Source: Pusillimonas sp. UBA6240 (lineage in GTDB: Bacteria > Pseudomonadota > Gammaproteobacteria > Burkholderiales > Burkholderiaceae_B). From it: 64,000 nucleotides of DNA. The notes beneath the pieces are model-generated. The model worked only from the letters and a program-made list of their open reading frames with translations. It was not told where the DNA came from and did no database searches. The number at the start of each line of letters is the position of its first letter. Positions within the stretch are counted from its first letter, which is position 1. This document shows, in pieces, positions 1 to 7,553 of this stretch. The translations under genes were made by a program, and so were the position numbers. Location of the stretch: NCBI GenBank assembly GCA_002441445.1, contig DJWC01000085.1, forward strand, positions 33,762 to 97,761, in the 5' to 3' direction.

Positions 1-137
1 CGGGCGAGAATGTCGGTGGAGCCGCCGGCGGAAAATGGCACCAGCATGCGCAGGGGGCCGTCGGGGATTGTTTGTGCAGTGGCCGTAGTCAGCACGGCAT
101 ATGAAGCCACCAATGTGCAGAGTAATCGAGTGATCAT
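1..137 (-). CDS. Bug/TctC periplasmic solute receptor, N-terminal part, cut by window edge
   Basis: Only the first 45 codons lie in the window. The ATG at 137 opens a hydrophobic signal peptide followed, after an Ala-Gln cleavage region, by the start of the mature protein with the motif LVPFSAGGSTDILAR, which is the usual first beta-strand/loop of Bug receptors (the loop that contacts a substrate carboxylate in known structures). It lies 13 nt downstream of the alpha/beta hydrolase gene on the same strand, so the two are probably one transcript controlled by the divergent LysR gene. The ligand cannot be predicted. Confidence 0.85.
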   Translation of the reverse strand, partial: MITRLLCTLVASYAVLTTATAQTIPDGPLRMLVPFSAGGSTDILA

Positions 138-150
138 TTTTACGTCTCCG

Positions 151-975
151 TTATGAGCAATGGGCAATGTGTTCCTGCAATGCGGTAGTGCACTCATCGG
201 GAACAATGTGTTGAATCATGTGATAGGTGGTACTTACGTGTCGTACAGTGAGATTGCGTACGTTGCGTTCCAGCGCTTTCTGCTGCTCGTCGTTCGCAAT
301 TGCCCCTCGCTCTGGATACAAGCACAACACCGGTGCAGTGATTTTCGCCAGGTAAGGCGTGGCATCCGCGTCGATGGCGAACTGTGCAAGGGCTGCCAGC
401 ACGTCCGTGCCCGTTTTCTCCACGGTGTCCGTGTACCAGCGCAGAAAACCAGGATCCATGGTGGGCGGGAAACGTGTGGAGGCGTTGGTGCGTTCCAGCC
501 ACTGCCTTGGTCCAAGCTTGCGTATGGCCTCCGGCCATGATGAGCAGCCGAGCGCATAGGCCGTACGCGCCCCTGCGGAGATGAACACCGGGCCGGAAAC
601 GTTGGTTAGCGAGATGACTCTATCGGGATAGCGGCCGGCGGTGGCGAGTCCTACCAGCCCTCCGATCGATTCGCCCGCATAGTGGAATTGCTCTATGCCC
701 AGCGAGTCGGCAATGGCAATCACATCGTCGCTCAAGTTTTCAAGCGTGAAGCCAGTGGCGAGATCGAAGTCCTTGCCGGACTGGCCATGTCCGCGCAGAT
801 CCGGGCAGATGACCCGGTACTGACGGCACAATTGCGGTATCCATTGATACCAGAAAAAGCCATTGCGCCCATAGCCGTGTTGCAAGATGAGATAGGGGGC
901 ATTTTTCCAAGGATCGGTGTAGTCGCAGATTATGTAGTGGAGCGAAGGGAGTTCTTTGCGAAAAAGGGTCGGCAT
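151..975 (-). CDS. alpha/beta hydrolase
   Basis: A 274-residue cytoplasmic protein with the alpha/beta-hydrolase layout: oxyanion region HGYG at residues 33-36, RGHGQSG at 61-67, nucleophile elbow GESIGG with Ser103, and a C-terminal His (H252 in a TYHMIQH context) as the likely charge-relay residue. Family members hydrolyse esters, lactones or C-C bonds of ring-cleavage products; nothing in this sequence chooses between these. No signal peptide. It is followed at 13 nt by a Bug receptor gene and preceded by a divergent LysR gene, which suggests a small uptake-and-hydrolysis unit. The ATG at 975 is the first in frame; the Shine-Dalgarno match is weak. Confidence 0.9.
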   Translation of the reverse strand: MPTLFRKELPSLHYIICDYTDPWKNAPYLILQHGYGRNGFFWYQWIPQLCRQYRVICPDLRGHGQSGKDFDLATGFTLENLSDDVIAIADSLGIEQFHYAGESIGGLVGLATAGRYPDRVISLTNVSGPVFISAGARTAYALGCSSWPEAIRKLGPRQWLERTNASTRFPPTMDPGFLRWYTDTVEKTGTDVLAALAQFAIDADATPYLAKITAPVLCLYPERGAIANDEQQKALERNVRNLTVRHVSTTYHMIQHIVPDECTTALQEHIAHCS

Positions 976-1064
976 GGTGAGGCCTATGAAATTTTGTTGA
1001 CCAGCTCGATTGAGCTCAGCCGGGGTGATCGCAGCCCGGCTGAGCGTGGCTTGCAGCTATTGCA

Positions 1065-1083
1065 ATACTACGAACAGTAGTAT
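1065..1083. promoter_or_regulatory. perfect inverted repeat between divergent hydrolase and LysR genes; candidate LysR operator
   Basis: ATACTAC (1065-1071) and GTAGTAT (1077-1083) form a perfect 7-bp dyad around a 5-nt spacer in the 152-bp divergent intergenic region. LysR proteins usually bind interrupted dyads at such positions; this one does not have exact T-N11-A spacing. Nine bases including the right arm recur at 2246-2254, upstream of the next Bug gene. Confidence 0.5.
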
Positions 1084-1111
1084 CATTCGTCAAATATATG
1101 AAAAGAATGAT
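1082..1111. promoter_or_regulatory. second inverted repeat in the LysR/hydrolase divergent region
   Basis: ATCATTC (1082-1088) and GAATGAT (1105-1111) are exact reverse complements separated by 16 nt in an AT-rich stretch just before the LysR ATG at 1128. It overlaps the first dyad by two bases. A LysR activation-site role or a plain secondary structure are both possible. Confidence 0.35.
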
Positions 1112-1127
1112 GTGATATTTAATAAAT

Positions 1128-2042
1128 ATGGAACTTAGACATTTACGGTATTTTCTTGCCGTCGCTCATGAACTCCACTTCACGCGGGCGGCGGAACGGT
1201 TGGGAATAGGGCAGCCGCCTTTGAGCCAGCAAATCCAGCAACTGGAGCGCGAGCTAGGGGTGACCTTGCTATTGCGTGGGCGCCGTGGTGTGGAGCTGAC
1301 CGATGCCGGCCTTGCATTTCGCGAGGAAGCGATACGCGTTCTAAATGCGGCCGAGCGAGCCATCGAGACGACAAGGCGAGTCGGCAATAGCCAGATCGAT
1401 AAGCTCACCGTCGGGTTTACCGTCTCGGCAAGCATTCATCCATTCGTGCCCAGAGTGATTCAAGCGTGCCGAGAACGCTTTCCCAGCGTAGAGATCGTTC
1501 TATTGCAGCGAACGACCAACGAGCTCGTAGCCGCCATTGGGGAACAGCATGTGGACCTCGCCTTCATTCGCGCTCCGGCCCCGAAGGCCTCCAATGTTCA
1601 AGTGGAAGTCCTTCTGCATGAGCCTCTTGTCGCGGTATTGCCAAGCGCACACCGGCTTGCCGCTCATACCGCCATAAGCCTAAGGGAGCTGAACGGAGAG
1701 CCTTTTATTTTTTATCCGCGAAAAGTCGGAACGGGCATATACGACGAGGTTGTGCACGCCTGCCAGAGCTGTGGATTCACGCCTGAAGTCCGCCTGGAAG
1801 TGCCGGAAATGACGTCCGTCATTACCTTTGTGGCCGCCGGCATGGGGGTGTCGCTCGTCCCGGCCACAATGCGGCAATTGCGGGCGGAAGGCGTAACCTA
1901 CGTATCGATAGCGGATGAAGAAATTCCTCAAGCGCATCTTGCAATCGCCTTTAACCAGCGCGCGCTTTCCACGGCATTGAGCCGCTTCATTATGGGAGTC
2001 AGGGAGTTCGCCGCGAACACCCATTACCACGCATCGAATTGA
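1128..2042 (+). CDS. LysR-family transcriptional regulator
   Basis: A 304-residue protein of normal LysR length. Residues 1-60 form the winged helix-turn-helix (start MELRHLRYFLAVA, recognition helix region GQPPLSQQIQQLE), and about 90-295 the periplasmic-binding-like inducer domain, with the usual SVIxxVAAGMGVSLVP segment near the C-terminus. It is transcribed away from the alpha/beta hydrolase and partial Bug genes, the standard arrangement for a local activator that also represses itself. The start is the ATG directly after an AT-rich region; its Shine-Dalgarno is poor. A 9-mer shared with the region upstream of the 2416 Bug gene hints that it may also control that operon. Confidence 0.93.
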   Translation: MELRHLRYFLAVAHELHFTRAAERLGIGQPPLSQQIQQLERELGVTLLLRGRRGVELTDAGLAFREEAIRVLNAAERAIETTRRVGNSQIDKLTVGFTVSASIHPFVPRVIQACRERFPSVEIVLLQRTTNELVAAIGEQHVDLAFIRAPAPKASNVQVEVLLHEPLVAVLPSAHRLAAHTAISLRELNGEPFIFYPRKVGTGIYDEVVHACQSCGFTPEVRLEVPEMTSVITFVAAGMGVSLVPATMRQLRAEGVTYVSIADEEIPQAHLAIAFNQRALSTALSRFIMGVREFAANTHYHASN

Positions 2043-2157
2043 TCCATCACCTCGATCGAACTGGAAGTGACATAGAGCGCGCAATCGTCGGTGCGATGAC
2101 CTGGCTCCCAGGGGGCCGGGCTTGCGGTTGCTTCTTCCCTTCTAATCCATGGAACTT

Positions 2158-2171
2158 GGTACATGTGTACC
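2158..2171. promoter_or_regulatory. short dyad GGTACA-N2-TGTACC
   Basis: Two exact 6-bp arms separated by TG, about 250 nt upstream of the Bug gene at 2416. The size and symmetry fit an operator for a dimeric repressor, but no regulator is identified for it. Confidence 0.3.
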
Positions 2172-2358
2172 TGAGTTTATGGGTTTTATACACACTGCGT
2201 GCTCAGTTATTCATCATAGCGTGAATTATTTACGCATTAACTCCTAGTAGTATCCGGAACACGGCTTTTTTCACCAGATCGTGGCTTGTCAAGGGGGCGG
2301 AAGATCCCCTGGGGTTGCGGTAACGGCCGTACATGATGGCACCGCCGCAAGATGGAAA

Positions 2359-2373
2359 CCCGCTCTATGCGGG
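2359..2373 (+). promoter_or_regulatory. leader stem-loop upstream of Bug gene
   Basis: CCCGC (2359-2363) pairs with GCGGG (2369-2373) over a 5-nt loop, and flanking GCAAG/CTTGC could extend the structure imperfectly. It lies in the probable 5' leader of the Bug mRNA. There is no U tract, so it is not an obvious terminator. Confidence 0.3.
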
Positions 2374-2415
2374 GCTTGCAGGGTGCTCGGCTAATTTATC
2401 GAGAGGAGTACGTCA

Positions 2416-3387
2416 ATGGTGTGGTTCAAACGTTTTAATGCTGCGGCTTTAGTTTGCGCTTGCGCTGTGTCTGCGCTGTCGGCGGCGCAAGCGCAGACCT
2501 ATCCGTCGAAACCCGTCAGGCTGACTGTCGGATTCGCCCCTGGCGGCGCGGCCGACATAGCGGGCCGATTGATGGCGCAGTCGCTCACCCAGGCCTTGGG
2601 AGGGAATTTCGTCGTCGAGAATAAACCGGGCGCCGGCGGTTTGATGGCGCTCGATATGGTTGCAAGGTCGTTGCCCGATGGTTACTCGATAGCGGTGGGT
2701 ACTCCGGGGCCTCTTACCATCAGTCCGGAGTGGTACAAGGAGGAGCTGGCATTCGATCCGGAGGAGAAGCTCGACCCGGTCGTGAAGTTCGCCAGCACGC
2801 CAGGGCTGATTCTCGTGCGGAATGATCTGAAGGCCGATAGCATCGGCGCCCTCATTGAACTCTCGAAGAAAGCGCAGCCATTGATGATGGCTTCCGCGGG
2901 AGCGGGAAGCGTTATGCATCTGACGGGGGAATATTTTCAAGAGCAAAACAATATCAATTGGGTTCACGTTCCCTATAAAGGAAGCAACCCCGCATTGATC
3001 GATCTGATCGCCGGCCGTGTCGACGTCATGGTGGATCTGGAGCCGGCCGCGCTGCCGCATATCATCTCCGGCCGCATCAAGGCATTGGCCATCACGGCGC
3101 CCGAGCGATCCAAACAGCTTCCCGATGTTCCAACCATGGACGAGCTCGGATACCGTGGATACCACTTGGGCTCATGGTGGTCGCTGTCCGTCCCCAAAGG
3201 CACACCGGCAGGAGTCATAGAAAAACTGAATGCGGCAATCAACGACGCACTGAAAAAGCCGGAGGTGATCAAGCAGCTTGCCAGCCTTGGCGCTGTGCCC
3301 GCGGGCGGCAGCCCCGAAGACTTGGGCCAGCAAATCCGGGAAGATTCGGAGCGCTGGCGCAGAATCATTCAGTCCGCCAAGCGATGA
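2416..3387 (+). CDS. Bug/TctC-family periplasmic solute receptor
   Basis: A 323-residue exported receptor. The signal peptide is about residues 1-27 (basic MVWFKR, hydrophobic Ala/Val core, cleavage after AQA). The mature protein shows all usual Bug landmarks: GFAPGGAADIAGR, ENKPGAGG, LPDGYS, VHVPYKGSNPALIDLIAGRVD and LPDVPTMDELGY. Bug receptors bind carboxylates, amino acids or related small molecules for tripartite tricarboxylate transporters; no TctA or TctB is nearby. GAGAGGAG sits just before the ATG. The next gene, an opine-dehydrogenase-like enzyme, starts 40 nt downstream, so the ligand may be an amino-acid or keto-acid derivative (inference). Confidence 0.93.
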   Translation: MVWFKRFNAAALVCACAVSALSAAQAQTYPSKPVRLTVGFAPGGAADIAGRLMAQSLTQALGGNFVVENKPGAGGLMALDMVARSLPDGYSIAVGTPGPLTISPEWYKEELAFDPEEKLDPVVKFASTPGLILVRNDLKADSIGALIELSKKAQPLMMASAGAGSVMHLTGEYFQEQNNINWVHVPYKGSNPALIDLIAGRVDVMVDLEPAALPHIISGRIKALAITAPERSKQLPDVPTMDELGYRGYHLGSWWSLSVPKGTPAGVIEKLNAAINDALKKPEVIKQLASLGAVPAGGSPEDLGQQIREDSERWRRIIQSAKR

Positions 3388-3427
3388 GTCCGCCACGTTG
3401 TTTATTACCAATCAGGAAGGAAAGGAT

Positions 3428-4552
3428 ATGACCAAGGTCGCTGTGATAGGCAATACTTCCCGCAATATTGGCGCCGCTTGCGCAGCCGATCTGGCGCTGT
3501 CGGGACATGATGTGCGCTACTTTCTCTTTCCAGAGGCGGCCGGCGAGCTGCCTGCCTTGCAGAAGCTCGGTGGCTTCGACGTGCGCGGCGATGCCCATAC
3601 CTTCTTCGCGGGCCGCACCGGCAAGGCGGTTCTCCACGCCATTTGCAGCGATCCGAAGGATGCGCTCGAGCTCGCGGAAGTGGTTCTACTGGATGTGGAG
3701 ATGTCTCGACTCGAGCAACAATTCCAGAAAATCATTCCATGGCTGCCGCGAGGCGCCCTGGTCTATGTGCAGAGTTTCGGCTACTGGGCGGCGGCGCGCT
3801 TGGCTCCGCTGCTGCGCGCCGCGGGTCGTGGCGACGTACTGGTTTGCGAAGCCGCCGTGCCGACGCATGCCGCGTCGTTATCGGAAGGCGTGCTCACCGG
3901 CGCCGTCCTGCGGCGCGGAATCGAAATCGCCACAATGCCGGGGCATCGCGTTGATGATGCGCTAAAGCTGTTGAGGACGCTCTTTCCGGATTTTGTGGCC
4001 GCGCCGTCGGTATTGCAGACGAGCCTGGAATCTGTGAATCTGATGGTGCATCCAGCGATGGCGCTGCTAGGCATCGGCGTCATGGAGCAGGCGGCCGGCA
4101 GGGGCGAACGCATACATTTTTATCGCGATTGCAATGTCCCCAGCGCGGGAAGGTTGGCGGAAGCTTTGGACGACGAACGTGGACGGGTGTGCGCAGCCTA
4201 CGGCGTCCGGCATCGCCGCTTGCCTGTTGCGATTGATCATTATTACGGCACCAGCGGCGACCGCGTTTATGATGCGGTATTGAACTGCGCGGCTTATCAG
4301 CGGGGATTCGGAACCGTGCCCGCCCACACTTGGCGCAACTGGGAACTGGTTGACGTGTCGTATGCGATTGCGCCCTTGGTCATGCTGGCGGATCAAGCGG
4401 GCATCGCTGCTCCCCTGCACCGCGGTGCGGCGGAAATCCTGGGCGTGGTGCTGGGCATAGATCCCTGGACTTCGGGCCCATCTCTGAAAGATATGGATCT
4501 GGTGGGTTCATCCGACGAGCTTGCGGCCAGGTATGGCGGCTTGCAAGCATGA
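3428..4552 (+). CDS. opine dehydrogenase-like NAD(P)-dependent oxidoreductase
   Basis: 374 residues when started at the ATG at 3428, which follows a good AGGAAAGGA ribosome site; the frame is open further upstream but that part overlaps the Bug gene. The N-terminal half (about 1-150) is a Rossmann domain whose dinucleotide loop is unusual, GNTSRNIG instead of a clean GxGxxG. The C-terminal half matches the octopine/nopaline-dehydrogenase helical domain: NLMVHPAM (205-211, His208), FYRDCNVPS, the LDDERGRV stretch and a late VSYAIAPL segment. Such enzymes reductively condense an amino acid with a keto acid, or run the reverse oxidation. With the upstream Bug it suggests uptake and oxidation of an opine-like compound; direction and substrate are unknown. 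Confidence 0.78.
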   Translation: MTKVAVIGNTSRNIGAACAADLALSGHDVRYFLFPEAAGELPALQKLGGFDVRGDAHTFFAGRTGKAVLHAICSDPKDALELAEVVLLDVEMSRLEQQFQKIIPWLPRGALVYVQSFGYWAAARLAPLLRAAGRGDVLVCEAAVPTHAASLSEGVLTGAVLRRGIEIATMPGHRVDDALKLLRTLFPDFVAAPSVLQTSLESVNLMVHPAMALLGIGVMEQAAGRGERIHFYRDCNVPSAGRLAEALDDERGRVCAAYGVRHRRLPVAIDHYYGTSGDRVYDAVLNCAAYQRGFGTVPAHTWRNWELVDVSYAIAPLVMLADQAGIAAPLHRGAAEILGVVLGIDPWTSGPSLKDMDLVGSSDELAARYGGLQA

Positions 4553-4557
4553 TGCAA

Positions 4558-4578
4558 AGGCCGCCGCCTCGGCGGCCT
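4558..4578. terminator. hairpin between convergent genes
   Basis: AGGCCGCC (4558-4565) and GGCGGCCT (4571-4578) form a perfect 8-bp stem with a 5-nt loop six bases after the stop codon of the opine-dehydrogenase-like gene. A second stem, CGGCCGC/GCGGCCG at 4607-4621, lies just after the stop of the convergent GntR gene. Neither has a strong U run, but their placement fits paired terminators. Confidence 0.6.
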
Positions 4579-4633
4579 CTGTGTTCAGCATTGCTTGGCG
4601 ATGGACCGGCCGCAGCGGCCGTCGGCATGGCGC

Positions 4634-5515
4634 CTATGAACCATGGTGTGCATGAAGCTGTTCCCCTGCTTCGCCGCTGTCGGATTTCCCAAGCATCGAT
4701 TTGTGCGCACCGCCGAAGCGGCGCACCAGCTCGTCGCCGTGCTGGGTTATGTGCTGCTTCAACAGGGCCTGAGCGGCTTCTGTGTCTTTATTTTTACAGG
4801 CCTCGAGGATTTGCCGGTGTTCGCGCAGGACATCGGTCCATTCATTGGTATTCTGGATCCCCGACCCCGCCGGGGGCGACAGCAGGGCGGGCGCCACGAT
4901 ATTCAGCCGCATGCGCAAATGCCGCGCAAAGAGAAGATTCAGGTTTTCGATGGTATCCAATAGTCTCGTCTTGCCGCAGGCTGCGTATAGCGCGCGATGG
5001 AATCCCCAGTTGCCGTCGCCCCACCGTGTTTCGAATTCCGCTTTGGTCTCGTCCATGCCGGTGGCGGCCCGGCGCAGGCTTGCCTCCGCTTCATCGAGAA
5101 TGGCGCCGGCGGCGGCCAAGTCGTCCTGTGTCAGACGCTCTATCGCGAACCCCAGCGCGAGCGGCTCGAGAGCGAGCCTCATTTCAAGAATTTCCTGGAA
5201 GTCCTCGGCGTTCAGCGAGGTGACCACCGTGCCTCTGCGCGGCCGTGTTTCAACCAGCCCATCGCCTTCCAGTTTCAAAAGCGCTTCGCGTATCGGCACC
5301 CGGCTGACCTGGAACCGGGCGGCCAAGTCGGCCTGCCGCAGCACTTCGCCATCCGCCAGCGCGCCGGCCAATATGGCTTGGCGCAAGCCTTCGGCAATGG
5401 CGTCGGCCAAAGTCTGCGAGCTGCGCGTCGATTGTTGAATGTATCCGCTAATGTCCATTTCAACTTTATAGCGCAAAGCCGCCTCGCGTGGGAATAGTTG
5501 TTGACGAGATGCCAT
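4634..5515 (-). CDS. GntR-family (FadR/FCD subfamily) transcriptional regulator
   Basis: Up to 293 residues. The winged HTH spans about 35-100 ([22 protein letters not shown] is the core, followed by the RPRRGTVV wing). The all-helical FCD ligand domain follows at about 105-265, with candidate metal ligands D167/H173, H233 and H255. FCD regulators sense carboxylic acids and usually repress a divergent operon; here that operon is nitrilase, oxidoreductases and Bug. A perfect TGTATACA palindrome lies in the divergent space. The start is uncertain: the ATG at 5515 has no clear ribosome site, and the internal ATG at 5458 would give 274 residues and a longer promoter region. Confidence 0.92.
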   Translation of the reverse strand: MASRQQLFPREAALRYKVEMDISGYIQQSTRSSQTLADAIAEGLRQAILAGALADGEVLRQADLAARFQVSRVPIREALLKLEGDGLVETRPRRGTVVTSLNAEDFQEILEMRLALEPLALGFAIERLTQDDLAAAGAILDEAEASLRRAATGMDETKAEFETRWGDGNWGFHRALYAACGKTRLLDTIENLNLLFARHLRMRLNIVAPALLSPPAGSGIQNTNEWTDVLREHRQILEACKNKDTEAAQALLKQHITQHGDELVRRFGGAHKSMLGKSDSGEAGEQLHAHHGS

Positions 5516-5538
5516 TACCAGTTTATGCTGGCAAAAAA

Positions 5539-5546
5539 TGTATACA
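5539..5546. promoter_or_regulatory. TGTATACA palindrome, candidate GntR/FCD operator
   Basis: A perfect 8-bp palindrome within AATGTATACAAT between the divergent GntR and nitrilase genes. FCD-type GntR proteins often bind short palindromes built around GTATAC, so this fits the neighbouring repressor. On either strand it also resembles a -10 box (TATACA / TATACAT), which would give direct occlusion of a promoter. Confidence 0.55.
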
Positions 5547-5574
5547 ATCGAACGTATTCAAAATGGGAAAAAGA

Positions 5575-6564
5575 ATGGAGAAAAAAATCACTGTTGCGGT
5601 GGTCCAGGCGGCGCCGGTCGCCTTCGATCTGCCGGCGACCCTTGCCAAAGTAGCCGAGCAAACGGCGAAGGCGGCCAGTCAGGGGGCCCAGCTGGTCCTC
5701 TTTCCCGAGGCCTTCGTCGGCGCATATCCGCGAGGCTTGTCTTTCGGCGCCACCGTGGGCAACAGAAGCGCCGAGGGCAGGGATCAATATCGGCTGTATT
5801 GGGAAAACGCCATCGACATCCCGGGCGATGAAACGCGGCAGATGGCCGAAATCGCCGCCCAAAACGGCCTTTACCTCGTCGTCGGCGTCATCGAGCGCGA
5901 AGGGGGTACGCTTTATTGCACGGTGGTGTTCTTCGGTCCCGATGGCCGCTATCTGGGGAAGCACCGCAAACTGATGCCGACCGGATCCGAGCGGTTGATC
6001 TGGGGCTATGGGGATGGCTCCACCATGCCGGTCTTCGATACACCGCTGGGGAAGATAGGCGCGGTCATCTGCTGGGAAAACTATATGCCCCTGATGCGCG
6101 CCGCCCATTATGCGAAAGGGGTGCAGATCTACCTCGCCCCCACGGCCGACGGGCGCGAAACCTGGCTATCCACCGTCAGGCATATCGCGATGGAAGGGCG
6201 CTGCTTCGTGCTGTCGTGCAACCAGTTTGCCCGGCGGGTCGATTATCCCAAGGAGTACGCGACTGACTTTGGCGATGATCCCGATACGGTCATGTCGCGG
6301 GGCGGCAGCTGCATCATCAGCCCGCTGGGCGAGGTCCTGGCCGGGCCCGACTATGAAGGCGAGGCAGTGCTTGTCGCGCAACTCGACCTTGGCGACATCG
6401 CCAGGGGCAAGTTTGATTTCGATGCGGTCGGCCATTATGCGCGCCCCGACGTTTTCACTTTACTCGTTAACGAACAGCCTGCATCGCCCGTGACTTTCCG
6501 TGGAAGCGCGGGCGCGGCGGCAAGCGCTTCCACGGAAGCATCTTCAAAACTCCCTCAGTCATAG
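5575..6564 (+). CDS. nitrilase (C-N hydrolase superfamily)
   Basis: 329 residues from the ATG at 5575 ([11 protein letters not shown]); an in-frame ATG at 5563 would add four. The Glu-Lys-Cys catalytic triad is visible: Glu45 in LFPEAF, Lys132 in HRKLMPT and Cys166 in ICWENYMP, plus the accessory Glu139 in GSERLIWG. The CWENYMP context is that of true nitrilases and cyanide-degrading relatives rather than of amidases, so the likely reaction is nitrile to carboxylic acid plus ammonia. Length is close to the family norm. First gene of a plus-strand operon with two oxidoreductases and a Bug, divergent from a GntR repressor. The organic nitrile used is not evident. Confidence 0.9.
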   Translation: MEKKITVAVVQAAPVAFDLPATLAKVAEQTAKAASQGAQLVLFPEAFVGAYPRGLSFGATVGNRSAEGRDQYRLYWENAIDIPGDETRQMAEIAAQNGLYLVVGVIEREGGTLYCTVVFFGPDGRYLGKHRKLMPTGSERLIWGYGDGSTMPVFDTPLGKIGAVICWENYMPLMRAAHYAKGVQIYLAPTADGRETWLSTVRHIAMEGRCFVLSCNQFARRVDYPKEYATDFGDDPDTVMSRGGSCIISPLGEVLAGPDYEGEAVLVAQLDLGDIARGKFDFDAVGHYARPDVFTLLVNEQPASPVTFRGSAGAAASASTEASSKLPQS

Positions 6565-6592
6565 ACGACAACACGGATAAAGGATACGACTC

Positions 6593-7537
6593 ATGAAAAT
6601 ACTGGTTCTCGGCGCCGGCGGCATCGGCGGCTTGTTTGGCGGGCGGCTGGCTCAGGCCGGAGCGGACATCACCTTCGTCGTACGTGAAAAGCGCAAGGCG
6701 CAGCTCGCCGACCAAGGCCTGCGGATCGAAAGTCCTTATGGCGATGCGACGCTGCATGTGAACGCAAAGCTGCAATCGGAATTGGAGCCCGTCTATGACT
6801 TGGTGCTGCTGACCTGCAAGGCTTACGACCTGCCAGCGGCGATCGAAACGATACGCCCGGCGATGTCTGTGGAAACCGCGGTGCTGCCGCTCTTGAATGG
6901 CCTGGCGCACATCGAGCTGCTGAACAACGAATTCGGTGCACGCAATGTGATTCCGGGCAGCGCCCGCATTCAATTGACGCTTACACCGGACGGGGTCGTA
7001 AAACAGCTCAATGATTGGCAGACCATCACTTTCGGCGAGCAGGATGGGGCCAGCTCGGCGCGGGTCGCCGCGCTGAAAGCCTTGTTCGACAAGACGCCGA
7101 TCGAAGCCAAGGTGTCGGCCAACATCATGCGCGAGCTGTGGATGAAGCTGGTCCATTTGTCGACGGTAGCGGGCATGACTTGCCTGATGCGGGCGAACCT
7201 CGGCGAGATCATCCGCACTCCCGACGGAAGCGCGTTATTGAAGAACTTCTTGCAGCTCAATGCCGATATCGCCGCCCACGCTGGATACAAGCCCGACGAC
7301 GCGTTCATGCGCAACTATCACGAGCTTTTTTCCCAGCGCGATTCGCTTTATGAAGCGTCGATGGCGCGCGATCTCGAAAAGGGCGGTCCCGTCGAGTCCG
7401 AGCAAATCCTTGGTTTCATGCTGAGGAAATGCAGGGAGGCCGGGTTGCCGGACACCCTTCATGCGGTCGCCTACACCCACATAAAGGCCTACGAAGAACG
7501 CCGTGCCGCGGGAAGACTGCGGGTATCGCAGGGCTAA
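6593..7537 (+). CDS. ketopantoate reductase-like (PanE/ApbA family) oxidoreductase
   Basis: 314 residues. An N-terminal Rossmann fold has GAGGIGG at 7-13, the LTCKAYDL segment at 73-80 and the PLLNGLAH segment near 99-106. The C-terminal helical domain holds Lys185 in ELWMKLVH, the position of the catalytic lysine of 2-dehydropantoate 2-reductase. Members outside pantothenate synthesis reduce or oxidise other 2-keto or 2-hydroxy acids, and this catabolic operon context (nitrilase upstream, tartrate/malate-dehydrogenase-like downstream) makes a degradative role more likely than vitamin synthesis. AAAGGA lies before the ATG; spacing to the nitrilase is 28 nt. Confidence 0.9.
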   Translation: MKILVLGAGGIGGLFGGRLAQAGADITFVVREKRKAQLADQGLRIESPYGDATLHVNAKLQSELEPVYDLVLLTCKAYDLPAAIETIRPAMSVETAVLPLLNGLAHIELLNNEFGARNVIPGSARIQLTLTPDGVVKQLNDWQTITFGEQDGASSARVAALKALFDKTPIEAKVSANIMRELWMKLVHLSTVAGMTCLMRANLGEIIRTPDGSALLKNFLQLNADIAAHAGYKPDDAFMRNYHELFSQRDSLYEASMARDLEKGGPVESEQILGFMLRKCREAGLPDTLHAVAYTHIKAYEERRAAGRLRVSQG

Positions 7538-7553
7538 AGGACGGGATCGATTC

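Larger units (their letters stand above)
2043..2415. other. 373-bp intergenic region with dyads, no gene seen
   Basis: No credible coding region. It holds a near-palindrome GGTACA-TG-TGTACC at 2158-2171, an imperfect dyad GCGTGAA/TTTACGC at 2219-2235, a copy of the 9-mer AGTAGTATC at 2246-2254, and a small stem-loop CCCGC-TCTAT-GCGGG at 2359-2373 about 40 nt before the downstream Bug start. I could not place convincing -35/-10 boxes. It most likely carries the promoter and leader of the 2416-4552 operon. Confidence 0.5.

Noticed and set aside
2039..2224. 61-codon open frame after the LysR gene
   Set aside because: No ribosome site, no recognisable features and it overlaps the LysR stop; treated as noncoding.
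6593..7537. Biosynthetic PanE for pantothenate
   Set aside because: Family resemblance is clear, but operon context with nitrilase, tartrate-dehydrogenase-like and Bug genes under a GntR regulator argues for a catabolic paralogue; no symbol was assigned.
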